The notes below the pieces were generated by a model. The model searched no databases. It worked only from the letters and a program-made list of their open reading frames with translations, and was not told where the DNA came from. Both the position numbers and the translations under genes were made by a program. Below, piece by piece: positions 1 to 7,336 of a stretch of DNA of 11,700 nucleotides. The first letter of the stretch is position 1, and every line of letters starts with the position of its first letter. Location: positions 1 through 11,700 of the forward strand of contig JAMCVR010000254.1 of NCBI GenBank assembly GCA_023475455.1. Reading direction: 5' to 3'. Source of the DNA: Thermoplasmatota archaeon. GTDB lineage: Bacteria > Pseudomonadota > Gammaproteobacteria > Burkholderiales > Thiobacillaceae.

Positions 1-127
1 CTGACCCACGATGCTCACCGTGTCGTTCGAAGCTTCCGGGCGCGGAAACCGGTACGGCCAGGCATCGACCGGCAGCACGTGGAACGGATGGCTGTGGCCT
101 TGCGCACAGGGCGTGCGAAAGTGGTGC
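1..127 (-). repeat. Second copy of a pvsE-internal segment (left-edge copy of duplication)
   Basis: These 127 bases are identical to 549-675, an offset of 548 bp. Identity stops at base 128 versus 676 and is cut by the window edge on the left, so the repeat probably continues outside. At 549-675 the sequence encodes roughly residues 306-348 of the intact decarboxylase (SHHFRTPCAQ onwards). Here it is joined to the broken aldolase and is read out of the decarboxylase frame from that side. The simplest model is a 548-bp tandem duplication over the decarboxylase/aldolase border, with its left unit mostly outside the window. The tandem nature is inferred; the identity is directly visible. Confidence 0.9.
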
Positions 128-376
128 CCGCAAGATGGCTTCGGGCGCAGCGTTCGGCACCCGCACCAGCGGCGTAATCCCTGCGCACTCGGCCGCCCGC
201 ACCATGTTTTCGAGCGTCTCCGGATTGACGCAAACGTGTTCCATATCGAGGATGACGAAATCGTAGCCGGCGTAGCCGATCATTTCGACCAGCAGCGGCG
301 ACGGAATCGAATTGAGCAATCCGAATGCGGTCTTTCCGACGGCCAGCGCGCGTTTGAGTTGATTGGTCTGCAGCAT
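128..376 (-). pseudogene. HpcH/HpaI aldolase family (SbnG-like), 5' fragment truncated at duplication joint
   Basis: An ATG at 376-374, 7 bp after the decarboxylase stop, opens 83 codons (start MLQTNQLKRALAVGKTAFGL) that read as the N-terminal third of an HpcH/HpaI aldolase. Family features seen are the first strand FGLLNS, the YDFVILDMEH motif with the active-site His at residue 47, and PLVRVP with the conserved Arg at 72. At base 127 the frame runs into copied decarboxylase DNA and gives unrelated residues with no stop before the window edge. The metal-binding Glu and Asp of the family, located later in the chain, are therefore missing. Full-length members are about 250-260 residues. SbnG of staphyloferrin B makes citrate from oxaloacetate and acetyl-CoA, so an intact version here could feed citrate to the synthetases. 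An intact copy would be expected just left of the window if the duplication is tandem. Family call is good; citrate synthase function is inferred. Confidence 0.75.
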
Positions 377-383
377 GCGGGGG

Positions 384-1592
384 TCACTCCACGGGTAGAT
401 ACCAGTGCGCGGGGTGCGGGTGGCGCAAAAAGTCATGATGCGAAATGTGCCAGGCATAGGCGCCCGCATAGGGAAACACCAGCACGTCGTTGCAGCGCAC
501 CGCTTCGACCGGGGCGTCGAACGCCAGCACGTCTTTCGGCGTGCACAACTGACCCACGATGCTCACCGTGTCGTTCGAAGCTTCCGGGCGCGGAAACCGG
601 TACGGCCAGGCATCGACCGGCAGCACGTGGAACGGATGGCTGTGGCCTTGCGCACAGGGCGTGCGAAAGTGGTGCGAGCCGCCCCGGCCGACCACGAACG
701 TCTTGCCGTGGCTGCGCTTGATGTCGATGACCTGCATCGCGTAGTAACCGCAGGCCACGGTGATATAGCGGCCGAACTCGAAGCGCACCCCAACCCCCGG
801 CAAGCTGCGATCGCTCAACAATGATGCCAGCCCGGCGCTGAACGTCGCCCAGTCGAATTGCCGGTCGGGCCGGCGGTAATTGACGCCGATGCCGCCGCCG
901 ACATTGATGTGGTCGATTTCCAGGTCAAATTCGTCGCACCACCGCCGCGCCTGGGTGAGATAGGCCGCCACGAGTTGCAGATGGGCCTGGGCGTCGAGCT
1001 GATGGGACAGCAAGTGAAAATGAAAGCCGCGCAAGCGGATTTCGGGATGCGCGCGCAGCCATTCCAGACATTCGCGCAATTGCTGGGCAGGAATCCCGAA
1101 CGGCGTGGGTTTTCCGCCCATCATCAGGCTGGTTTCAGCCAGGTTGCCGAGGGTCAGGTTGATGCGTAACAGCACCGGCGCCGCCCGGCCGGTTCGGCCG
1201 GCGATTTCAGCCAGCCGCCGCAATTCGTTCAGGCTTTCGACGTGCAGACAATCGACGTTCTGTTCGATCGCTTCCCGGAGTTCATTGTCCAGCTTGCCTG
1301 GGCCGCTGAAGATTACCGGCACCTCGGCGAAGTGCTCGCGCACCCAGGCCAGTTCGCCGCCCGACGAGACCTCGAATCCGGCGACGAGCGGCGCCAGTGT
1401 TTGCAGGATCGGCAGATCGGAATTGGCTTTGATCGCGTAAAACAGTTCGCAGCCGTCCGGCAAGCTGCTGGCCAGATTTGCCGCATGCCGGCGCAACGCC
1501 GCCAGGTCGTAGACATACGCGCACAGCGGTTCGTCGGATTTGGCCTGGGCCGAGCGGATGCTTTCGAATACTTCGGCAAGCCTCAACTCCAC
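384..1592 (-). CDS. pvsE: PvsE-like PLP-dependent decarboxylase (fold type III, LysA family)
   Basis: This is a 402-residue cytosolic enzyme related to diaminopimelate and ornithine decarboxylases and to the siderophore decarboxylases PvsE, AcsE and SbnH. The PLP lysine is K55 in FYAIKAN. The glycine-rich phosphate loop is NVGGGIG (230-236). C350 in GQLCTPKD with D354, and FPYAGAYA (373-380), form the second half of the active site. FEFGR (271-275) stands where most relatives have EPGR. In the vibrioferrin pathway as proposed, the enzyme decarboxylates a citryl-serine intermediate to the ethanolamine form. Start: GTG at 1592, with GGGAGA 7 nt upstream; an in-frame TTG two codons later overlaps the preceding stop. 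The gene overlaps the end of the upstream synthetase by 10 bp, so translation is probably coupled. Bases 549-675 are duplicated at 1-127, but this copy is intact. Confidence 0.88.
   Translation of the reverse strand: MELRLAEVFESIRSAQAKSDEPLCAYVYDLAALRRHAANLASSLPDGCELFYAIKANSDLPILQTLAPLVAGFEVSSGGELAWVREHFAEVPVIFSGPGKLDNELREAIEQNVDCLHVESLNELRRLAEIAGRTGRAAPVLLRINLTLGNLAETSLMMGGKPTPFGIPAQQLRECLEWLRAHPEIRLRGFHFHLLSHQLDAQAHLQLVAAYLTQARRWCDEFDLEIDHINVGGGIGVNYRRPDRQFDWATFSAGLASLLSDRSLPGVGVRFEFGRYITVACGYYAMQVIDIKRSHGKTFVVGRGGSHHFRTPCAQGHSHPFHVLPVDAWPYRFPRPEASNDTVSIVGQLCTPKDVLAFDAPVEAVRCNDVLVFPYAGAYAWHISHHDFLRHPHPAHWYLPVE
549..675 (-). repeat. Original copy of the 127-bp segment, inside pvsE
   Basis: This segment is the in-frame, native-context partner of the identical stretch at 1-127. 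It encodes part of the C-terminal domain of the decarboxylase, and the reading frame is open on both sides, so I take it as the parental location. Confidence 0.9.
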
Positions 1593-3424
1593 GCCCGGTT
1601 CTCCCCCAGCGTACCCAGCGGGTTGTTGACCGGCAGATACCCGGATGCGCGATCCGGCCGCTTGAAGAAGCGGTTGATCAGATTGGCTTTTCCGGGAAAC
1701 GGCTCGCCGTTAAGCAAGGCATTGATGCAGCGTGCCGAGGCGTCGTCCCCGTACTGGCTCTGGTAGGCATGCAGATGGTGGCGCACCACCGCCCACAGGC
1801 GGTTTTGCAATGCCGGCCTGCCCGCGCCGATCTGGTTGATCGCTTCGCAGAAATTGTTGACGAACAGGCAGTAGGCAATCCGTTTCCATCCCTGCCCGGC
1901 GCTGTACCAGAGCGCTTCGCGGGCGCGCGGGCTGACGGCTTCCAGTTGTGCTTCGCCGAATCGCTCCCGCACCAGCTTGACGCCTTCGAAATCGCGCAGG
2001 AAGACCTGTCGCGGCCCGCCATCGGCCACGCCGATCACGACGTTTTGCAAGTGCGGCTCGAAGATGACGCCGTGCGCGAAATAGCAGCACAGAACCGGGT
2101 ACATGAGTTCGGCGACGTAACGCGAAAACCACGCCTCGGCGGTCTCGTCGAGCGGCGATCCGCCATGCCGCTGCATGTCATCCAGCAACTCGCGCATGCG
2201 CGCTTCGCCGTAGACATGGTTGCCGAACAGCGCCCCGGCCAGCAGCGGAGTCACGCCGGGGCGCAGCGCGTCGGCGAAGCCCCGCCGCAGGATCAGGCCG
2301 AAGCCTTCGGTCACTGCTTTATCAGCCTGCATCTCGCCCGTTTTCAGGTCCACCGAGATGAACGCCGGCTCCTCCATGACCCGAAGGCTCGGAAATTGCT
2401 GTTGAAGCCGCGGCATCAAGCTACGCATGATCCGGGTGACCTGCAGTGCGCCCTCGAGTTCGTAAATCGCGTTTTTACGTACGCAGTTGGTGATGCGGAC
2501 ATTCAACGAACACTTATAGAAATAGGGGTTTTCCGGATGGAACAGGGTGCGGATCGACGAGGTCGGATAATAGTGCGCGCCCTGCTGCCCAAGGTCGCGG
2601 ATACGGCCGGCTCGAATCGCCGCCGCGATCCCTGGATGGCCGAGCAGATGGCGTGCCTGCCACGGATGTGCCGGAATCAGGGCAAAGTCGTCGTCTTCGT
2701 CAAGGCCGGCAGGCGCCTGCGCCGCGACGATCCGATCGCACGGCTCGGCGAGCACCGATTGTTGCAGCAGGTATTCGCGGCGCACCGCGAAATAATGCAG
2801 CGGAAAGCGCGTCCCCATTTCCGGCGAATAGCGCCGCATCTCCTCATGGGATATTCCCTGGCGGCTTTTCGGGGCGGGGTGGAACGGATGACCGAAAACC
2901 AGTGACTGTTCGGATTCGATAAACGCCTGCAACGGTTCCCGCGAAAAACACCGGGGGCGGGATGCGCTCAGCACGGCCGAGGTGACCGCGACGCTGTCGT
3001 GAATCTGCTGCATCAGTTCGCCGTTCGCAGGCAGGTCGTACTTCAGGGACAATTCGCGCAGCAACAGCCCCGCCAGGGCCTGCCAATCGAGCAAGGCCCA
3101 GGGCTTTGCCGTGGATTTGCAATAGAGCGGCGATAGGTAGCGATAATTGTTGGTGGCGGAAGCGCCGTCGACTACGGTCAGCAGACGTTCGCCGGCAAGC
3201 GGCAAGCGAATGTGCATGATACGGCCGCCGCTGCGCTGCAAGGCCAGGCGCACGGATGCCGGGCTATCGTTTTGGCCGAACAACGGTCCCACGCTTAGCT
3301 GCCCCTCCGGGCTAGCCACCTCGCGGCAATAACAGTTGAGCAGCGTTTCCATGGCGCGCCGGCCCGCTTCCTGCAGCGCCAAAGATTCGGAGTCGATCGC
3401 TCCCGCCAGATTGTGTGAGTGCAC
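1583..3424 (-). CDS. pvsD: PvsD-like NIS siderophore synthetase (IucA/IucC family)
   Basis: This is a 613-residue ATP-dependent synthetase that joins a carboxylate of citrate to an amine or alcohol through an acyl-adenylate. Family motifs, numbered from the GTG start: GHPFHPAPKSRQG (178-190), ALIPAHPWQ (248-256), YYPTSSIRTL (285-294), the substrate-carboxylate region SLNVRITNCVRKN (306-318), GVIFEPHLQN (452-461) and FLRDFEG (475-481). These are close to complete, and length is normal. A C-terminal iron-reductase-like FhuF tail with NRFF is also present. In the AcsD/PvsD branch the proposed reaction is citrate plus L-serine to O-citryl-serine. The open frame extends to 3565, but that would overlap the exporter by more than 120 bp; the GTG at 3424 has a perfect AGGAGG 4 nt upstream and follows the exporter stop by 13 bp. 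The product feeds the decarboxylase encoded next. Family is certain; the exact substrate is inferred from gene order. Confidence 0.9.
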   Translation of the reverse strand: MHSHNLAGAIDSESLALQEAGRRAMETLLNCYCREVASPEGQLSVGPLFGQNDSPASVRLALQRSGGRIMHIRLPLAGERLLTVVDGASATNNYRYLSPLYCKSTAKPWALLDWQALAGLLLRELSLKYDLPANGELMQQIHDSVAVTSAVLSASRPRCFSREPLQAFIESEQSLVFGHPFHPAPKSRQGISHEEMRRYSPEMGTRFPLHYFAVRREYLLQQSVLAEPCDRIVAAQAPAGLDEDDDFALIPAHPWQARHLLGHPGIAAAIRAGRIRDLGQQGAHYYPTSSIRTLFHPENPYFYKCSLNVRITNCVRKNAIYELEGALQVTRIMRSLMPRLQQQFPSLRVMEEPAFISVDLKTGEMQADKAVTEGFGLILRRGFADALRPGVTPLLAGALFGNHVYGEARMRELLDDMQRHGGSPLDETAEAWFSRYVAELMYPVLCCYFAHGVIFEPHLQNVVIGVADGGPRQVFLRDFEGVKLVRERFGEAQLEAVSPRAREALWYSAGQGWKRIAYCLFVNNFCEAINQIGAGRPALQNRLWAVVRHHLHAYQSQYGDDASARCINALLNGEPFPGKANLINRFFKRPDRASGYLPVNNPLGTLGENRAWS

Positions 3425-3428
3425 GCTT

Positions 3429-3434
3429 CCTCCT
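3429..3434 (-). promoter_or_regulatory. Ribosome binding site deciding the pvsD GTG start
   Basis: Read on the minus strand this is AGGAGG, 4 nt before the GTG at 3424-3422 and a few bases after the exporter's TAG stop at 3440-3438. It favours the GTG over the in-frame ATG at 3565, which lies inside the exporter gene. Confidence 0.8.
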
Positions 3435-3437
3435 GTG

Positions 3438-4610
3438 CTAGGAATTTCGCAGGTGTAAACGATGAAATGCCAGGCCGGCCAGGTAAGCGCCGGCGGCAAG
3501 CAGGGTGAATGCGCCGATAAAAAAAGGTGCGCGCAGATCAAGCGCCTGAACCGCCGCACCGGCAATCAAGCCGGCGACGACAGCGCCCCACTTGGCGTTG
3601 CTCTCGAACCAGCCGAAGGTGCGGCCCGCGTTTTCGCTATTCACGATTGCCGCGATCAGCGCGTGCAGGCCGATGAAGCCGAGCGTCATGCCGAGGCCCA
3701 TTGCGATGCGTCCGGCAGTCAATCCAGGCAGCGTCGGAAACAGCGCTTGGGCGAACAGCGAGCCCGCAAGCAACACGTATGACAACGACAATATGGGGAG
3801 CAGGCGGCCCTGCCCCAGGTAGCGACTCAAGGGTACCGCGCACACCAGATAGACCAGATGCGGGATGCCGAACAACAGCCCGGCTATAGCCAGCGGCGCC
3901 GGATCGGAACCCGCCTGGGTGAAGGGAACGAAATAAGGAAACGTAACCACGATGGCGAATATGAAGGCGAACTGCGCCGCGTGGACTTGGGTTGCGCTTA
4001 CTTCAATCGCGCCACCCTTGGCCTTGGTTGGCGGTTGGCCTGTTGCCTGTAGATGCGCGGGCGGCAATCGTGCGATCAACAGCGCTGCGACGAGCGGCAA
4101 CAAGGCCAGGTAGCGGTATAACTCGAGTGGGGATTCGATCGTCATCAACAGGCCCAGCCCCGCCGGTGCGATAACCAGCGCCGCCCGCGCCGACCATTGC
4201 ATCAAGGTCAGACTCCGGGTAAGGGCCGCGCCGCTTACCACGGTTGCCAGATAGGCATTGGACGCGGCGAAGGTGCCGCCGAGCAGACCTTGCAAAGCAA
4301 GGGCAACGGAAAATACCCATGCATTGGGGGCGAAGCCGGCGAGCAGGAAACTTCCCGTCAATCCCAGCTGAGCGCGCAGCAGCAGCGGCTTTTTGCCGTA
4401 TCTGTCCGCGAGCCGGCCCCACCACGGGCTGCTCACCGCCGTGAAAAACATCGGCACGATATACAACCAGCCAGCCAGATAGGCAGTGTCGCTGTGCAGT
4501 GATTTATCGAGTATCAGTGCAAAAAACGGTGGCATGCCAAGCGCTGCGAAAGCGGCGATGAAGTGGCAGACCATGATCGTTGCGACGATACGACGCCGGT
4601 CAGTGGTCAT
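3438..4610 (-). CDS. pvsC: PvsC-like MFS siderophore exporter
   Basis: This is a 390-residue inner-membrane protein with about twelve hydrophobic segments. The major facilitator motif A, GRLADRYGKKP, lies at 65-75 in the loop between segments 2 and 3. A hydrophilic central loop (about 185-210, LQATGQPPTKAKGG) separates the two halves. Between two NIS synthetases, as PvsC is in vibrioferrin loci, its likely job is to export the finished siderophore from cytosol to periplasm. The ATG at 4610-4608 overlaps the preceding stop as ATGA, and GAGG lies 6 nt upstream, so translation is coupled to the upstream synthetase. The MFS family is certain; the substrate is inferred from context. Confidence 0.88.
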   Translation of the reverse strand: MTTDRRRIVATIMVCHFIAAFAALGMPPFFALILDKSLHSDTAYLAGWLYIVPMFFTAVSSPWWGRLADRYGKKPLLLRAQLGLTGSFLLAGFAPNAWVFSVALALQGLLGGTFAASNAYLATVVSGAALTRSLTLMQWSARAALVIAPAGLGLLMTIESPLELYRYLALLPLVAALLIARLPPAHLQATGQPPTKAKGGAIEVSATQVHAAQFAFIFAIVVTFPYFVPFTQAGSDPAPLAIAGLLFGIPHLVYLVCAVPLSRYLGQGRLLPILSLSYVLLAGSLFAQALFPTLPGLTAGRIAMGLGMTLGFIGLHALIAAIVNSENAGRTFGWFESNAKWGAVVAGLIAGAAVQALDLRAPFFIGAFTLLAAGAYLAGLAFHRLHLRNS

Positions 4611-6442
4611 GGAACCCTCAGGAAATTTGGTGCGCTGCGGCCATAGAACTTGTTGACGTCGGTAGCGCCGATCTCGGCTTTTTCGACCAGGGTGGCGGCG
4701 ATCAGCAAATATTTGATGTAGAGCCGATCGTCTTCGAGCAGCAACCGGCGGGCCGGTGCGATGTCCTCGCCCTCCGCCGCCAGGTCCGTCAGCACCGCTC
4801 CGACTCGCCGCCTGATGCGCGCATACAGATCGGCAGCCGCCACGCCGAGAATCTCTGCGAAGCCCTCGGCCGGCACCGCGATATTGAGTTGCAGGGTGAT
4901 CGTGGTGAACATTTGCGCCAGCGGCAAAAAATCCGCGACGACGATGCGCCGGTCCTGCAATTCGGCAACATGGGGCGCCAGATCCGGCCAGCGCCGAGCC
5001 AGATAGTCGAGATGGATGCGCCCCGCATCATTGTCCTTGAGCAACAGGCGTAGCCGCGGCACTTCCCGGCTCAATACGACGACGGAGTTCTGCTGGTTCG
5101 ATTCAAGGGCCACGCCATAGCGCAGCCACAACAGCAAATGCAGGCGCAGCGTGAGATCGAGGTAGTCGTTGAAAAACGCTTCGAGATCGCCGCCGTAGAA
5201 CTGCGCCGCAGCTTCTTCGGCAACCGTGTTTCCGGCCGGCGTTTGCGCCAACAGGGCCGCCACCGGGATCGGCGTGCTTTCGCCCAGCGCGTCGACCGGA
5301 TAACGGCGCAGGATGTGGCCGAGAAACATCCGGTTGTCGACGTGTCCGCCGCAATCTTCGGACGTTAGCAGCAGGCGGCCGGCGATCGACGGTTCGCGCG
5401 CGGCAATATCGGCAAGCAGGGTCTGGATGCGGTCGCCGTCGTGGATGGTGCTTGGCTTGATGGTGCGGATGTTCTTCGCACCCAGGGTACGGATCGTCAG
5501 CGGCAACTTCACATGCCATTGCGGCGCATCGAGCAGCACGACGGTGCGCACCGACAGCGTCGGAGCCACCGCGAGACAAGCCCGCGGTGCGCGAACCACG
5601 TCGCGTAATCCGGCCTCGCCAAGGAAATCGTCGAGTTGATGCGTCCATACGAACGGATGCACCGGAACCAGGGCATGCGTGTCCGCCATCGCGGCAGGCA
5701 GGCCGACGGCTTCGAACGTGGGCCACAACGGCGGCATGCCGACTTCATCGCGGCGAGTGGGATGGTAAAGGGCGCGCGGTACCGCCACCCAGCGCAACAG
5801 GAAAGGACGCTGAAATTCCGGGCCGTAGGCGACGAGGGCATCGGCGTCGAAACCGAGCTTGGCGCGCGCGGTCGGATAAAACGGATGATCGAGAAACGCG
5901 CCGAGCCGGTCGTAGTGCAACAGGCGCGAGTGCCAATTGGGCAGCCGTGCACCCGGCGCCCCGCCATGCAGCGTGCGGAACTCGGCAAACCAGCGTTCGC
6001 GTTCGTTTTCGCTGACATGGCGATGCTCGATCGCCACCTGGCACTCGCCGGCAAACGCTTCGAACGGAGCCGCGGCGGCCGGAGGCAGGCCGCGCGCGAA
6101 ACAGGCCAGAATATCCGCTACTGCATATAGTTCTCTGACCTGCCCATCCGCCTGCCACAGCAGCGGCGATCCGGCCGCGCGCCAGTCCTGCATGAAAACG
6201 GAAGGCGCTACCGGAATCCACAGGCAGCCGTCGCCGAAGTGGCTCACCCTGAGCCAAGCGCCGTGAGGCTCCGTACGATGACCGAGCGTCGACGGCAAGG
6301 CGGAACTGGGCAGAACCGCCGAACGGCTCACGCATTCGCGTACGTCTTCACGCAACAAGGCATCCACGACGCGACGGCAAATGTAGCCCGCGTATGCGAC
6401 GTCGGCGTGCGTCATGCCGGTATCGACGGCGGTCGCCTTCAT
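4607..6442 (-). CDS. pvsB: PvsB-like NIS siderophore synthetase (IucA/IucC family), full-length copy
   Basis: This is a 611-residue synthetase of the IucA/IucC family, divergent from its downstream partner. Motifs from the ATG at 6442: DHPFYPTARAKLGF (185-198), ALVPVHPFVWTH (257-268, where most relatives have HPWQ), APTLSVRT (293-300), KLPLTIRTLGAKNIR (312-326), YGVALESNQQNS (442-453) and LLKDNDAGR (467-475). In vibrioferrin synthesis the second NIS enzyme is proposed to add the alanine-containing arm to the decarboxylated citryl intermediate. The ATG at 6442 is preferred because in the undisturbed copy (7057) it overlaps the ATP-grasp stop as ATGA; an in-frame ATG at 6457 is possible. The 5' 340 bases are repeated exactly at 6718-7057. 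Its upstream DNA is now a duplicated ATP-grasp tail, so direct stop/start coupling to the intact pvsA is lost. Confidence 0.88.
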   Translation of the reverse strand: MKATAVDTGMTHADVAYAGYICRRVVDALLREDVRECVSRSAVLPSSALPSTLGHRTEPHGAWLRVSHFGDGCLWIPVAPSVFMQDWRAAGSPLLWQADGQVRELYAVADILACFARGLPPAAAAPFEAFAGECQVAIEHRHVSENERERWFAEFRTLHGGAPGARLPNWHSRLLHYDRLGAFLDHPFYPTARAKLGFDADALVAYGPEFQRPFLLRWVAVPRALYHPTRRDEVGMPPLWPTFEAVGLPAAMADTHALVPVHPFVWTHQLDDFLGEAGLRDVVRAPRACLAVAPTLSVRTVVLLDAPQWHVKLPLTIRTLGAKNIRTIKPSTIHDGDRIQTLLADIAAREPSIAGRLLLTSEDCGGHVDNRMFLGHILRRYPVDALGESTPIPVAALLAQTPAGNTVAEEAAAQFYGGDLEAFFNDYLDLTLRLHLLLWLRYGVALESNQQNSVVVLSREVPRLRLLLKDNDAGRIHLDYLARRWPDLAPHVAELQDRRIVVADFLPLAQMFTTITLQLNIAVPAEGFAEILGVAAADLYARIRRRVGAVLTDLAAEGEDIAPARRLLLEDDRLYIKYLLIAATLVEKAEIGATDVNKFYGRSAPNFLRVP

Positions 6443-6721
6443 GCGCCGATCGTCCATGCCAGGCTGCTGCTGATACGGTCCATCTCCCGGCCCAGGCGGT
6501 CCGCATCCGAACCCGAGCCGCGCAATACGCCGAGATAGTCCTTGTTGGAATGGGTCAGCGTAACCCTATCGCCGATCGTGCGCAGAGGCTTGAACGTGAT
6601 CCGGATGTCGTCCGCATGCCGGACAAAGGCTTCGGGCGCGCGGGTCAGGCGGCCTGCAGACTGCGCGGTAAAGTAACGGATCAGGGCGGCTCCCGGCGCG
6701 ATGCTCAGTTGCGGGAGAGGC
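6103..6721 (-). repeat. 615-bp exact tandem duplication, left unit
   Basis: The sequence 6103-6721 is identical to 6718-7336, an offset of 615 bp; identity stops at 6102 versus 6717 and at 6722 versus 7337. The 4-base word AGGC occurs at each joint (6103-6106, 6718-6721, 7333-7336), so the exact break position is ambiguous by 4 bases. This unit carries the last 282 bases of the ATP-grasp frame and the first 340 bases of the full-length pvsB. No insertion-sequence ends or long flanking repeats are visible; microhomology-mediated slippage or an assembly error both fit. Confidence 0.95.
6439..6720 (-). pseudogene. Orphan 3' fragment of the pvsA ATP-grasp gene
   Basis: This is an exact copy of the last 93 codons and stop of the ATP-grasp gene (from about LPQLSIAPGAALIRYF to SLAWTIGA). 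It has no start codon or ATP-grasp catalytic core of its own. Its TGA at 6441-6439 overlaps the ATG of the full-length pvsB, as in the native arrangement, but no full-length pvsA frame leads into it. It is a by-product of the 615-bp tandem duplication. Confidence 0.9.
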
Positions 6722-7057
6722 CAGAATATCCGCTACTGCATATAGTTCTCTGACCTGCCCATCCGCCTGCCACAGCAGCGGCGATCCGGCCGCGCGCCAG
6801 TCCTGCATGAAAACGGAAGGCGCTACCGGAATCCACAGGCAGCCGTCGCCGAAGTGGCTCACCCTGAGCCAAGCGCCGTGAGGCTCCGTACGATGACCGA
6901 GCGTCGACGGCAAGGCGGAACTGGGCAGAACCGCCGAACGGCTCACGCATTCGCGTACGTCTTCACGCAACAAGGCATCCACGACGCGACGGCAAATGTA
7001 GCCCGCGTATGCGACGTCGGCGTGCGTCATGCCGGTATCGACGGCGGTCGCCTTCAT
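6566..7057 (-). pseudogene. Chimeric remnant: pvsB N-terminus joined out of frame to the pvsA tail
   Basis: This open frame of 163 codons starts at the ATG that overlaps the ATP-grasp stop (ATGA at 7057-7054), the native coupled start. Its first 113 residues (MKATAVDTGM to AVADILA) match the N-terminus of the neighbouring full-length synthetase exactly. After the joint at 6718-6721 it enters duplicated ATP-grasp DNA in a wrong frame (SPATEHRAGSRPD onwards) and stops at 6566. It lacks every catalytic motif of the IucA/IucC family. It could still be translated, because it holds the best start signal behind pvsA, but the peptide is unlikely to function. Confidence 0.9.
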
Positions 7058-7336
7058 GCGCCGATCGTCCATGCCAGGCTGCTGCTGATACGGTCCATCT
7101 CCCGGCCCAGGCGGTCCGCATCCGAACCCGAGCCGCGCAATACGCCGAGATAGTCCTTGTTGGAATGGGTCAGCGTAACCCTATCGCCGATCGTGCGCAG
7201 AGGCTTGAACGTGATCCGGATGTCGTCCGCATGCCGGACAAAGGCTTCGGGCGCGCGGGTCAGGCGGCCTGCAGACTGCGCGGTAAAGTAACGGATCAGG
7301 GCGGCTCCCGGCGCGATGCTCAGTTGCGGGAGAGGC
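6718..7336 (-). repeat. 615-bp exact tandem duplication, right unit
   Basis: This is the partner of 6103-6721. It carries the native pvsA/pvsB junction: the end of the intact ATP-grasp gene, the ATGA overlap and the first 340 bases of a pvsB copy that is then cut at the joint. Confidence 0.95.

Noticed and set aside
1478..2905. 475-codon plus-strand open frame opposite pvsD
   Set aside because: It is antisense to a gene with all IucA/IucC motifs; its product is Arg/Pro/Ala-rich without any recognisable motif, as expected for shadow frames in GC-rich DNA.
3425..3565. N-terminal extension of pvsD to an ATG at 3565
   Set aside because: It would overlap the exporter by over 120 bp, and the extra residues do not resemble the family. 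The GTG at 3424 has a perfect AGGAGG.
6103..7336. Insertion sequence or transposon as source of the repeat
   Set aside because: The repeated DNA is purely pvsA/pvsB coding sequence with only 4-base joints; no transposase, terminal inverted repeats or target-site duplication.
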